A stretch of 64,000 nt of DNA from Siphonodentalium dalli (taxonomy: Eukaryota; Mollusca; Scaphopoda; Gadilida; Siphonodentaliidae), in contig CP136063.1 of assembly GCA_032622095.1 (NCBI GenBank), positions 182,199,956-182,263,955 on the forward strand, given 5' to 3'. The position numbers and the translations under genes were made by a program. Shown piece after piece: positions 1 to 10,125 of the stretch. The notes below the pieces were generated by a model that did no database searches, had not been told where the DNA came from, and was given only the letters and a program-made list of their open reading frames with translations. The stretch's first letter is position 1. The number at the start of each line of letters is the position of its first letter.

Positions 1-329
1 TATACATTGGAATAGTCAATTATTCGTCGGGGGGGGGGGGTCGTGAAAATAAGCAGACGACAGATAATACAATTGCAGAAGGAGTCCTATTTAACGGAGA
101 TAATATTTCGTTTGTTGAACTTATTTGTTTTTATTTGAACATTTCATAAGTGATAACTACTATAGTTAATGGTAATTTAGTACATAAATGGTTGATAAGG
201 GCAATGAATATACTCACATATTGATAATACCACACGAAGAATAGGTGATATCCTTATTTATTACAGGATCCTACCCTTATTCCATTCAATAAACCCATTC
301 GATAAATTGTGAAATTAAACGTTCGTTTA
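1..329. repeat. Dispersed repeat flanking a DNA transposon
   Basis: No gene is visible. A run of 12 G lies at 29-40. Bases from about 245 to 329 match 41110-41200 (shared words such as CCTACCCTTATTCCATTCAA and CGTTCGTTTAATAA), and part of the same repeat lies at 40075-40110. The homology resumes on the far side of the transposon at 4111, so this is the left half of an interrupted dispersed repeat. Confidence 0.7.
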
Positions 330-871
330 ATAACCACTGTCGGATACCCGTTTAGGTTCGTTCGTTTCAAGATGGCGGCGCCCACTGGAAAGGATAAGGA
401 ATCACTGAACTAAATGGTTTCCCATCAGCGACAGTGTTAACGTTTCGGCCAAATTAACTGAATTGAAGCCTGCAGGCCATACCAGTGATGTTTACCCAGC
501 TAGATTGACACCAGTTGATCACGAAAATGTAAGAAAAATCATAGGTCATGTGTTTACTTTTTAAAATAAATCCCCAAGTCTACGACAGGGCTATCTCACA
601 GCTAGTTAAATAAATTTCCCGCTCACAAAAATCCTTTCCCCCATTCATTCACCAGTTTAAATTATTTAGATATTATGTACAATCAAATAAACGCGATGTC
701 ATCCTTTAATAACGTGTCGCATGTATCAGGTGAAGGTCATTCTTCAGTTACCTTCACCTTTAGTATTCCACGGTGTACTCACTCCCCGACTCTAGAACAC
801 ATTTAGCTCCCTGATTCCATAAACGGTAATTGTATATATAGGAGATATAGCACAGTAGCAATGTTATATTT

Positions 872-1060
872 ATTTGAAAATTTCAAATGTTCAGGACAGA
901 TTCGCAATATTTCCGATGATTCTGTTCAGGTTCAGAAACAATTTTCGTTCAGCTTCGGATGCATCAAAACCTCACCGCGAGAAGCGAAACGCCAAGCTGC
1001 AGTCGCGTTGTTATTGTGCGTGTTGCTTATCTTCTATTCGTAAAGATAACAAACACGATA
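872..1060. repeat. Internal inverted repeat, left arm
   Basis: This stretch matches the reverse complement of 3517-3690, including repeated GAACCTGAAC-type words and a shared block TGCAGTCGCG(T/C)TGTTATTG. The short reading frames here (861-1043, 874-1224) follow the repeat and have no family resemblance, so I do not call them genes. With the outer arms it gives the 335-4105 element a large foldback structure. Confidence 0.7.
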
Positions 1061-1224
1061 ATCGGGGAACACGTGGCATGGTTTTAGCCCACTATTATAG
1101 AGTAAAATTTAGGGGTTTTGAATTTGATAAAATTCAGTATCAGAGAATTTTAACAGTAAGAAGTTTTTATCGCTCGAAAAGCACGAAGCATTTAAGAGTT
1201 CACATTTTAGTTACCATGACATGA

Positions 1225-1990
1225 TTCAAAGGCTACCTTTCGTAGCTAGCCATTCAATCCGGAATTCTATAATGGGCAAATTGTAATGACAAAGTCAATT
1301 TGACCCGCGACCAAAAGGACACAACATCGAGACATGAGGTTCTGAGAGGTTCTACGAATTCGCATTGGACCAAGCCCTCGCGCTTCGGTCAAATGCAGCT
1401 ATTTTGTTCATGTAAATATATTTTGTTATACATATATGTATGCTGGACGTCTGGCGGATATCATTAAAGCTATAATTCCCCAAGATCTGTGCACTTCTTA
1501 TAACCCCCATCCTCTACACGGAAACTCTCCTACTGGACTCGGAATACACGCTCTACTAAACCACTCCTGAATTATATGGGCGGATTTTCTTATGCATGCA
1601 TGTAAGATACATGTATGCGCACTTGTGGTTCCCCTCCCAACCTACATACGAGGCCACAAAGGTCGCCGCAGTATATATCAACAGATAACTATCCACAACT
1701 GTCGATATATCGTCCTGTTACATGCATGTTAAAGTATGCATGGCCATTGATATTAGACTGGTATTATTCCAAGCTGCAAAACAGGGTTCAGTCTCCTCGC
1801 TTCGCTAAATGCTGCACTGAACTCTGTACGGATCTAACTATCATTCAAAACCAGGTATTAAATCTCCATGTACCCCCGATATTGCCGAAGATAACTAATT
1901 AACGCCCTCGGGTGTATAATGTTCTAGAGATTCTAGATAGCTATGGTTCGCTGGGCGTTTTATTTATAGATATTGGGTTTTTCCGGTTGT
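1225..1990. other. Transposon interior, nothing recognised
   Basis: I see no coding signature, RNA gene or clear repeat here. The 95-codon frame at 1615-1902 has no recognisable motif. Confidence 0.4.
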
Positions 1991-2170
1991 GACAATTCGC
2001 AGTAGGCCCCTATTTGCGGAGGTCCCCGAATTCGCGGAGGTCCCCTAAAATGGTCGAAATATGTTGATTTTAATGAGGGAACGGGTGCGTATATGTCACT
2101 TGATACGTATTTTAAACAACTAGCGACATGATCATCGTAATAGTGGTTGTTCTATCAATCATATCATCAT
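1990..2170 (+). repeat. Fragment of the 24190-type foldback element
   Basis: Words such as GCAGTAGGCCCCTATTTGCGG, CCCTAAAATGG, CGACATGAT and GTTCTATCAAT follow the same order as at 24190-24335. It is a solo left arm; its partner arm is absent. The LINE remnant abuts its right side. Confidence 0.65.
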
Positions 2171-2935
2171 CATAATACGGAACAAGTCTTGGGACTTTCC
2201 GTCCCAATAACATTATTTGCGATGCTTGTTTGCAAATATATGTATCGTCATTCGATATTTAACATATTACTTGTCGTCGAACTCGTATTTTATATAATAG
2301 AAGAATGAGTCTATGTATATTTTGAATTGATCGAGTGTTGGAGCCTCAACAGCGAAGTCTGACAGAGAGTTCCAGCTATTTACCACCCTCTGCGTGAAGA
2401 AATATTTTCCTATGGCCTTGTTAACAATGGGCATCTGTAGCTTTTTATTATGTCCTCTTGTTCTTCCCGATGAATTTCTTTCTAATAGGTCACAGGCATT
2501 GCTATTGTAATGACCATTCAACAGTTTATATACCTCAATTAGATCTCCTCTAAATATTCCATATGTTAAAGACATCAGATTGAGTCTTATCATTCGGTTT
2601 CGGTAGCATAGAGTTTTGATTTGACGAACTTCTAGTTTCGTTGCTTTTCTTTGTATTTCTCTAACACAATGCTTTGATATTTGTGATGTGGGCTCCATTC
2701 AGAGTTACAGTATACCATGATAGGTCTGACCATGCTTATGTAGAGCGATTAGAAAGTGTCGATGTCCAAGTTCGTGAAAGTTCTATTGACTATGCCGATG
2801 ATTTGAGAAGCTTTATTGTGTTAGGATATTGTAGGAAGGCTAATCTGGCCATGTCAAATTGAGCTATAGCGATGAGATATCTCGCATGACAACACATTTC
2901 GGGTTTTCGTGGGGTGTGTATTCGCTGGATGTCAT
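2165..2935 (-). pseudogene. LINE reverse transcriptase 3' remnant (CR1/L2/Jockey-like)
   Basis: Minus-strand translation gives the post-RT region of a non-LTR retrotransposon. An upstream part reads NKASQIIGIVNRTFTNLD, a stop, then SLYISMVRPIMVYCNS and EWSP. After a frameshift a 143-codon frame (2267-2698) follows with REIQRKATK, RGDLIEVYKLLNG, TRGH and QRVVNSWNSL, in the order usual for CR1/L2/Jockey-type polymerases. Further upstream NPKCVVMRDIS resembles the KC-motif stretch before this region. An internal stop plus frameshift show it is dead. The catalytic FADD-type box is not present. An ATGATGAT-rich tail at about 2165-2180 fits a LINE 3' end. It lies inside the 335-4105 transposon. Confidence 0.8.
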
Positions 2936-3277
2936 AGTTGCAGAATGTAACTATTATGACCGCGTTAATTGCTTTCGATGTTTAGGTATGAACAATGGCT
3001 GGGTCATGCACTCTTGGCGGGAACACAATGCCTCCGAGTCCAATTTTTGATCCGCATTTATAAGCTTTCTGGTGTAGTGAATGAGAAACCTGCAGTAATA
3101 AGCCGTAGTTTTTTGTAATAATTTGAAGGATTAGTTGCTTTAACGGAATTCTGAGGTGGTGCGGTGCATTCACCAATATATTTTATATTATAATTTATAG
3201 TTATGGCTAATAATATGATCTTGAGGGCGTTACCATGTCTGATTATGGTTTTCTTGTATTACTAGTGTTGCTCATAT
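2936..3277. other. Transposon interior, nothing recognised
   Basis: No coding or RNA signal that I can support. It may include more decayed LINE sequence upstream of the remnant, but I cannot align it by eye. Confidence 0.35.
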
Positions 3278-3453
3278 GTAATATGGCAATGTAATTTCAT
3301 TCCCCACTAGCTGGTGTATAGCCGACATTGCCCGAGATTATTGGCAACAATATATGTATTTAACTGTAATATGGCAATGTAATTTCATTCCACACTAGCT
3401 GGTGTATAGCCGACATTGCTCGAGATTATTGGCAACAATATATGTATTTAACT
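3278..3453. repeat. Two-copy tandem repeat, 88-bp unit
   Basis: GTAATATGGCAATGTAATTT starts at 3278 and again at 3366. The two copies differ at only a few bases, so the duplication is fairly recent. Confidence 0.85.
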
Positions 3454-3516
3454 GTCCCACTCATTCGGAGAATTTACCACATATATTTGGAAATTTCAGC
3501 TCACATCTTTAGATAA

Positions 3517-3690
3517 CAATGTGTGTTCGTAAACAGCACGCTCAATAACAGCGCGACTGCAGCTATGAATTTCGCCTCTCGGTGAGGTTCTGATGCGTCC
3601 GAACCTGAACGAAAATTGTTTCTGAACCTGAACAGAATCATCGGAAATATTGCGACTCTGAACCTGAACATTTTGATATTTTCAAAGGTC
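3517..3690. repeat. Internal inverted repeat, right arm
   Basis: Reverse complement of 872-1060. It carries GAACCTGAAC three times and shares the block around ATTTCCGATGATTCTG in inverted form. Confidence 0.7.
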
Positions 3691-4110
3691 GTTTTTCGGA
3701 GTTAGACAATAAAACTATCGCTAGTTTTGCATTCTGAAGATGTGTGGTAGCCTAACCTACCCAGGACAATACATAAATTTGCGGATCCATGAGCCAATGG
3801 TAAAAAAATTACGAAAAAGCGAACATTTCGCCGCCTCGATAAAATTTCGAAAATTTATGACGACTTGACACGCCAAATACAACATGTCGCACGTCTGTCA
3901 TGCGAAAGGCGTGTTACATAGGTGTTGGGCATACAAATTCCTACATAACTGTTTAAAGTGTATCACCGAAAGATATCGTTGATTGGTGCTCGAAGACAAT
4001 ATATACACTTACCTCCTACATACATATACACTTACCGTGTATCCTGTCCAGTGCATGGGCGCCGCCATCTTGAAACGTACGAACCTAAACGGGTATCCGA
4101 CAGTGATAAC

Positions 4111-4460
4111 AGGAAATAGTGCCAGGTGACCTTCCGGTTCGTCGTCTTTTTTCATTCCGTACGCTAAGTCTCAAAATACTTCCAATCTTTTTCCAACAAA
4201 CAAAACTGCATGAAGAGTTTGAACAGTTATGTAATTAAATATACGCTATTAAATACGCCAAAGAGTCTTGATTTATCTGGGACTCTTTCTTTACTCGGGC
4301 AAACAACGCATAGTTACGTGAAAGGCTCGGTCCAGACCTAATTTCCTGGAGTCGTTTTGTAAATTCCGCTATAAACTGGGGACTCCTTATAGATCCTCTA
4401 TATATCCTCTATAGCTATAAATATCAGTATCTAGTACATATATGTTTAAATAGAACACTT
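4111..4460. repeat. Right half of the interrupted dispersed repeat
   Basis: It continues the repeat of 245-329: AGGAAATAGTGCCAGGT, CTCAAAATACTT and AAATACGCCAAAGAGTCTT match 41206-41400 in the same order. The 3.77-kb transposon therefore inserted into this repeat. Confidence 0.7.
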
Positions 4461-4977
4461 GAATTGTGTACCTGCTAGAACACATTAATCCAAGTATAAT
4501 ATACGCATGTGTTTGTGGAGTGAACTCTACGCTCACCACTATTTCGTACGTTGTCCTCTCTATCAAACACAACGAGTAAGGTTGCTCAACATGCTTCGGA
4601 TAAAACGCATCACTGTGATACCGCTGATCGATCTCCTCCAAGATACACCAAACATCAGCAGTAATAAATTTTAAGAGATGGACTGTCGTGTGGGCATATC
4701 TATCACCTATGACTGAGATAATCAGGCAGACGGACCCAACAATCAGCATTTTCAGATAAACAAAGATGAATAACTCTAGAACGAAAACCTTGAACAGAAC
4801 GATTGAACATTTCCATTGAATGACCTCATAGCGGCGAACACCCATAACAAATTTCATGATCATCCGATAACAATGGTTGAGATATTTGCTCAGAAGGAAA
4901 AAACACAACATTTCCTGATAAACAAAGATGAATAACTCTAGAACGGAAAACCCGAACAAAACGACTGAACACTCCAT
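4387..4977 (-). CDS. Hypothetical 196-codon ORF overlapping a tandem repeat
   Basis: An uninterrupted ATG-initiated frame of 196 codons. The first 70 or so residues come from two copies of the HN5 core and repeat the word LELFIFVY; the core period there is 162 bp, so both copies stay in frame. The remainder, with a hydrophobic stretch MLIVGSVCLIISVIG and then a mixed segment (ADVWCILEEIDQRYH, FYPKHVEQPYSLC), is not repeat-derived as far as I can see. I recognise no family. Its length is unusual for this AT-rich sequence, but overlap with a non-coding element argues against a functional gene. Confidence 0.2.
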   Translation of the reverse strand: MECSVVLFGFSVLELFIFVYQEMLCFFLLSKYLNHCYRMIMKFVMGVRRYEVIQWKCSIVLFKVFVLELFIFVYLKMLIVGSVCLIISVIGDRYAHTTVHLLKFITADVWCILEEIDQRYHSDAFYPKHVEQPYSLCLIERTTYEIVVSVEFTPQTHAYIILGLMCSSRYTIQVFYLNIYVLDTDIYSYRGYIEDL

Positions 4978-5315
4978 TGTATATCATCATAGTAGTGAAC
5001 AGCCATACCAAATGTTATTGAGATCCGAGCGCTACTGTTCAAGTTATGACCCGAACAGACATCGGACGGACTAAAAGCCAACAGTTCCAGATAAACAAAG
5101 ATGAATAACTAGTGAAAAGAAAACACGAACAAAACGATTGAAAAATCCAATGAATATCCTCATAGTAGTGAACAACCGTACCAGATGTCATTGAGATCAG
5201 AGCACTACTGTTCAAGTTAAAACATGAGCAGACATCGGACGGACGGGTGTGCGTACGGACGCACGGGCGAATATATGCAAAGCATATACCCCTCTTTTTT
5301 AAAGACAGGGGTATA
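4755..5315 (+). mobile_element. HN5 element: three cores, GACG stretch, terminal hairpin
   Basis: GATAAACAAAGATGAATAAC starts cores at 4755, 4917 and 5090. The last core runs into ACATCGGACGGACGGG and a terminal hairpin, TATACCCCT (5285-5293) against AGGGGTATA (5307-5315). Cores, tetranucleotide stretch and 3' hairpin are the layout of pearl/HINE elements. A partial relative lies at 23640-23795. Confidence 0.65.
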
Positions 5316-5386
5316 ATACAAACAAAGTAATAGCAGACGTAAAGTCCACAAATATAATAGTAGCTACACATTAAATTTCCCAATAA

Positions 5387-6690
5387 TCCAAAATACCTCC
5401 ACCGTGCCACAATCTAACATCTAATTTACCCCAAAGTTATAACAGATCTCAGTCCAAAATACCTCCACCGTACCACAATCTAACATCTAATTACCCCAAA
5501 GTTATAACATATCTTAGTCCAAAATACCTCCACCGTACCACAATCTAACATCTAATTTACCTCAAAGTTATAACGGATTTTAATCTAAAATACCTCAACC
5601 GTACCACCATCTAATTTACTCCAACGTTATAACGGATATTAATCCACAATACCTCAACCGTACCACCATCTAATTATAACCCGAAGTTATAGCGGATCTT
5701 AATCTAAAATACCTTAACGGTACCACAATCTAACATCTAATTTACCCCAAAGTTATAACGGATCTTAATCTAAAATACCTTAACCGTACCACAATCTAAC
5801 ATCTAATTTACATCAAAGTTATAACGGATCTTAATCTAAAATACCTTAACCGTACCACAATCTAACATCTAATTTACCCCAAAGTTATAACGGATCTTAA
5901 TCTAAAATACCTTAACCGTACCACAATCTAACATCTAATTTACCCCAAAGTTATAACGGATCTTAATCTAAAATACCTTAACCGTACCACAATCTAACAT
6001 CTAATTTACATCAAAGTTATAACGGATCTTAATCTAAAATACCTTAACCGTACCACAATCTAACATCTAATTTACATCAAAGTTATAACGGATCTTAATC
6101 TAAAATACCTCAACCGTACCACAATCTAACATCTAATTTACACCAAAGTTATAACGGATCTTAATATAAAATACCTTAACGGTACCACAATCTAACATCT
6201 AATTTACATCAAAGTTATAACGGATCTTAATCTAAAATACCTTAACCGTACCACAATCTAACATCTAATTTACCCCAAAGTTATAACGGATCTTAATCTA
6301 AAATACCTCAACCGTACCACAATCTAACAACTAATTTACCCCAAAGTTATAACGGATCTTAATCTAAAATACCTTAACCGTACCACAATCTAACATCTAA
6401 TTTACATCAAAGTTATAACGGATCTTAATCTAAAATACCTTAACCGTACCACAATCTAACATCTAATTTACCCCAAAGTTATAACGGATCTTAATCTAAA
6501 ATACCTTAACCGTACCACAATCTAACATCTAATTTACATCAAAGTTATAACGGATCTTAATCTAAAATACTTTAACCGTACCACAATCTAACATCTAATT
6601 TACATCAAAGTTACAACAGATCTTAATCTAAAATACCTCAACCGTACCACAATCTAACATCTAATTTACACCAAAGTTATAACGGATCTC
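5387..6690. repeat. 66-bp satellite, 20 tandem units
   Basis: AAAATACCT(T/C)(A/C)ACCGTACC, AATCTAACATCTAATTTAC and AAAGTTATAACGGATCTTAAT recur every 66 bp; I count 20 units. Units 4 and 5 are shortened. The first three units carry CCTCCACCG, later ones CCTTAACCG or CCTCAACCG. A second variable site alternates among ACCCC, ACATC and ACACC in an irregular order. All frames are closed by TAA. Confidence 0.95.
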
Positions 6691-6717
6691 ATAATTATCT
6701 ATACATGCAGTAAAACC

Positions 6718-6812
6718 TCTCTAAACCGAACAACCTTCGGATCGGGACCGAACAATTCGTTCGAAATGGAGAGGATTCGGATTTTATAGGGTCCGGTTTG
6801 GAGAGGTTTCAC
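6718..6812. mobile_element. Short pogo/Tigger-like MITE remnant
   Basis: The left end CAGTAAAACCTCTCTAAACCG is mirrored by CCGGTTTGGAGAGGTTTCAC at 6793-6812 (about 17 of 20 positions). CAGT-AAACCTC termini are typical of pogo/Tigger elements. The right terminus is degraded. Confidence 0.5.
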
Positions 6813-6825
6813 CTTATTCAGTATT

Positions 6826-7189
6826 GTTACCCAATAGTAGAGTTTTATTTCGTAAATCATTGGGATTTAGAATTAACTGGTTAACCCCAAATTCGCGTTC
6901 GTAATTTAACGCCACAACGAACTGTTTCCCGCCCTGAATGAACTGTTGCCCGGTTTGCAATCACGGTCAGCTTTCGTGACGCCACGAGTGAACTGTTGCC
7001 CGACCCGAGCGAACTGTTGCCTGGCTCCGAGCGAACTGTTACATGGTTTGCAATTTCCGTGACGTTTCGGCTATTTCCTGTTTCGTTTTTTAATTATACC
7101 GGATTTCCGCATTGTCACTGTCACTATTAAAGAGTGTGATTCATTAGCAATGACCTGATTATATACAAGTAAATGTATTGGGTAACAAA
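6826..7189. mobile_element. Small inverted-repeat element with repeated GAACTGTTGCCC motif
   Basis: TATTGTTACCCAATA at the left is mirrored by TATTGGGTAACAA at 7177-7189. Between them GAACTGTT(G/T)CCC or a shortened form occurs at 6919, 6940, 6990, 7011 and 7033. The same motif recurs at the loop-proximal end of the palindrome that follows. Confidence 0.5.
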
Positions 7190-7363
7190 GCAATTATTCC
7201 ATGTGTCTTTTTGGGAACAGGCAAAATTGTTGTTGCTTGGTATCAGGAATGACTATCGAACTGTTGCCCAAGGCCGAAGGCCGAGGGCAACAGTTCGATA
7301 GTCATTCCTGATACCTCGGGACAACAATTTTGACTGTTCCCAAAAGACACATGAAATAATTGC
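7190..7363. repeat. Long near-perfect palindrome (arms about 80 bp)
   Basis: The arms run from GCAATTATTCCATGTG to GAACTGTTGCCC and back from GGGCAACAGTTC to CATGAAATAATTGC, around a short loop AAGGCCGAAGGCCGA. Mismatches and small indels are few. It would form a cruciform or a stable hairpin RNA. Confidence 0.9.
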
Positions 7364-8389
7364 CTAATATGTCCTATTTAGTGTATGTTTCTCCTGCTAG
7401 CCGGGACAACTGTACTAACGGTGAAAGCGACACACTATAGAATAATACAACATGGGTCAGCAAGAATCGTGTAAGGGGCAACGAACAGCTGCAGTAATAA
7501 CAACGAGAGGCCGATCACGATCGGCAGATGTTTAACCCATACCTTGGCGATAGCGATTAGCTATAACTGATAATTGGTCAAAGATATGATCACAGTAATA
7601 CTTATATCAGTACCTAACTTAAAATCAAAAGGTCAAATAATTTGTCTTAAGAAGTGGTTAAAGTAATTGGGGTGGGGGAGGAGTCGTTTTAAATCTCATA
7701 ACTCTGTCCCTATTCACACAAGGACCTCTCACTGTGAGATCCAATTGTTTAGCCATTAATAAATTTGACAGATAGGATAAACAATTATCCAGCCAGCAGG
7801 TTGTTCATCTTTACCTTCATACAACCACCCACCTAGAGCTATGTAACATATGTCATCACTCAATTAATAACAGATTTTGCTTGGAATGACATCTATTAAA
7901 GGTATTCTCATACTCTGGATATTGGATGTTCACATGTCAATTTATTGATATCATTATATTACATGCAACTATTGCAATAAAATCTTCATATTTTCAATAC
8001 AGGACATCACACCTTATTAATGGAATACAACTAAAACAAATTAGTGTCAATGACATTTTTTTTTTTTTAATTAAATAATTTTGTTATTATTATAAAAGTT
8101 TTTTAATATTTGATTATGTTAAATTGAGCGAGGAAATTCAATCTAAAAAAATATGAAAAATCCAAATTTCAAATTTAAAAAAAAGAAGAAGGGTCATAAC
8201 TCCTTTAAAATAACTCGGATCAAACCCATATTCAAACTCGAACTGTATTTTGGGATGAGAAACCTATATACAAAATTTGGTTCCGATCAAATAGAAAATG
8301 TTAGAGTTATCGCATTATACCTAAAGTGTCTGACAGACAGACAGATATAGATGGACGAACAGACGAGTAGTCAATCCGGACATTGACGC

Positions 8390-8422
8390 TATGTGTACCA
8401 TACTATGGTATAGGTACACATA
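8390..8422 (+). repeat. HN3 terminal hairpin, GTGTACC type
   Basis: TATGTGTACC pairs with GGTACACATA, and inner ATAC with GTAT, around TATG, with one bulged A. It is followed by an A-run. An identical hairpin lies at 18763-18795. Confidence 0.85.
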
Positions 8423-9519
8423 AAAAGTTTTATCTCATGCAGAGTTCAGGAAAAATACATCAAACCTGGTGTGCCCCTTTAATTTTTCAATTCACATATG
8501 TAATCAATTGAAATCAATGTCGAAAAAGCTTTCCATTAATATATAGATAAAACAAACTAGACCTACAGTACTAAAAGTGTTATGAACAATTATTTTGTTC
8601 CCATAGACTGATACAGAGCTCTCAAGTTTTTAAAACTTTGAAAACCAAAGTTGTCTTCCCATGAAACCAACAAAATTCCAATGGTAATGCTATTAAACAA
8701 TGAAACCAGATTATGCCTTTAAGATGAAATTTAAATAACCATGCATATAAAATATAATAGTATAAACATTCCACCTATGATATGGCCAGAGATACTTATA
8801 GAGTATAAAGTATATCTGATACAGCCAACACATCTCCTAGCAGTTAATTAACTCAATACAAGATAACCAACTTCATGGTATTGTAACTGGATACTAACTC
8901 TGTGTGAGAAGACACAAGAGAGAGACAACTTCATGGTATTGTAACTGGATAATAGCTCTGTGTGAGAAGACACAAGAGAGAGACAACTTCATAGCATCCT
9001 GAACCTGATTTATTAGATACTATCTAGACAGTGCCACCTGTGTATCTTTGATATATTTTAGCGATGAATAAAATAATCAAAGGGCCATAACTCCAGTAAA
9101 AAGTACCGGATCAAACCCATATTCGAACTCGATCTGTATTTTGAGTTGAGAAACTCACATACAAAATTTGTTTCCTATCAGTTGAAAAATTGTTGATTTA
9201 TCGAAGCATTCATGAATTCTATGTCAAAGGGCCATAACTCCATTAAAAAATATCGAAACAAACCCATATTCGAACTCGATATGTATTTTGGGTTGAGCAA
9301 CTCACATACCAAATTTGGTTATAGTCAGATAATTTCTTTTTGAGTTATGGCAGCATGCATAAATTCTAAGTTGAAAAAGGGCCATAACTCCGTTAAAAAA
9401 ACTCGGATCAAACCCATATTCGAACTCGATCTGTATTTGGTGCTGAGAAATTCATATACAAAATTTGGTTCCGATCAGATAGAAAATATTTCAGTTATCG
9501 CACCATGCGTAAAGTGTCT

Positions 9520-9565
<46 letters not shown>

Positions 9566-9590
9566 GGACGGATGGACGGACGGACGGACT
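9520..9590. repeat. GACA/GACG microsatellite
   Basis: About ten GACA units pass into GACG/GATG units. Its position, just before the 3' tail of HN3, is conserved in the other HN families. Confidence 0.9.
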
Positions 9591-9621
9591 AACGACGAGT
9601 GGTCAATCCGGGCAACGACAC

Positions 9622-9654
9622 TATGTTTACCATACTATGGTATGGGTAAACATA
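9622..9654 (+). repeat. HN3 terminal hairpin, GTTTACC type
   Basis: TATGTTTACC pairs with GGTAAACATA around ATAC-TATG-GTAT. Compared with 8390-8422 one stem base pair has changed on both sides (G-C to T-A). The same variant is at 21577-21609. Confidence 0.85.
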
Positions 9655-9656
9655 AA

Positions 9657-10075
9657 AATGGAATATGGTGATGATGGAAAGTATATGACATCGACGAGGG
9701 TGATTATTATGATGACGACGATGTTGATGATGACGGTCGTGAGCATCGGCAAACCTCCAAATTATGTCAATTCTACAAAATGTATAATCAAATGACACCC
9801 TTACAATCTCCATTCCTTATAGTTCGAGATCAACAGAGAATATGCATACGCCGATATCTACTGAGAAAGCATGACCCTAACATGTACACACGAATATGTT
9901 GGAACTAATCCCTCCTGAGAAACGGCGTCATATTCCTTCCTTAAGACGTCGAACGCTCTCCCTGATCACGTATATACGGAAAATGTGGAACATTGTGTTA
10001 CTTTACGCCGGCAATATTAACGACAGATAATACTAACAGGAGTCTTATATCTATATATTAACAAGAGTATAGACT
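9657..10075. other. GAT/GAC triplet stretch then unrecognised sequence
   Basis: 9665-9734 is a 70-bp block that reads the same at 48941-49010, containing GATGACGACGATG-type triplets. The rest shows no gene; CGACAGATAATAC near 10020 also occurs near 69. Confidence 0.6.
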
Positions 10076-10125
10076 AGGACCGGTGTTCTGCTTAATAAGT
10101 ACGTCCTGCCAGATAAGTCAATATT
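10076..10125 (+). mobile_element. Solo DNA transposon end
   Basis: ACCGGTGTTCTGCTTAATA and GCCAGATAAGTCA match, inverted, the end at 44650-44691. I cannot find the partner terminus. Confidence 0.5.

Larger units (their letters stand above)
335..4105. mobile_element. 3.77-kb DNA transposon with long terminal inverted repeats, 5-bp TSD
   Basis: The ends are inverted copies of each other over about 55 bp, beginning CACTGTCGGATACCCG and running into AAGATGGCGGCGCCCA. ATAAC flanks both ends (330-334 and 4106-4110). A related uninterrupted sequence at 41190-41215 reads straight through with ATAAT, giving an empty site. A second inverted pair (872-1060 against 3517-3690) lies further in. There is no intact transposase ORF. 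A CAC terminus with a 5-bp duplication is the rule for Transib/RAG-type elements, but other superfamilies start CACTG, so the superfamily is open. A LINE remnant and a foldback-element fragment sit inside it. Confidence 0.8.
7503..9656 (+). mobile_element. HN3 block, copy 1 (two nested 3' ends)
   Basis: It begins ACGAGAGGCCGATCACGATC, containing the palindrome GCCGATC-AC-GATCGGC. It ends in the hairpin at 9622-9654 after cores (GGGCCATAACTCC...CGGATCAAACCCATATTCGAAC, repeated at about 9083, 9229 and 9379) and a GACA/GACG microsatellite (9520-9590). A second, internal end with its own hairpin lies at 8390-8422. The same block occurs at 17745-21609. Short frames such as 8153-8350 and 9347-9592 are repeat translations. 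A 64-bp tandem duplication lies near 8867-8990. Confidence 0.75.

Noticed and set aside
5387-6690. CRISPR-like array (regular 66-bp repeats)
   Set aside because: There are no unique spacers between constant repeats; whole units repeat, as in a eukaryotic satellite.
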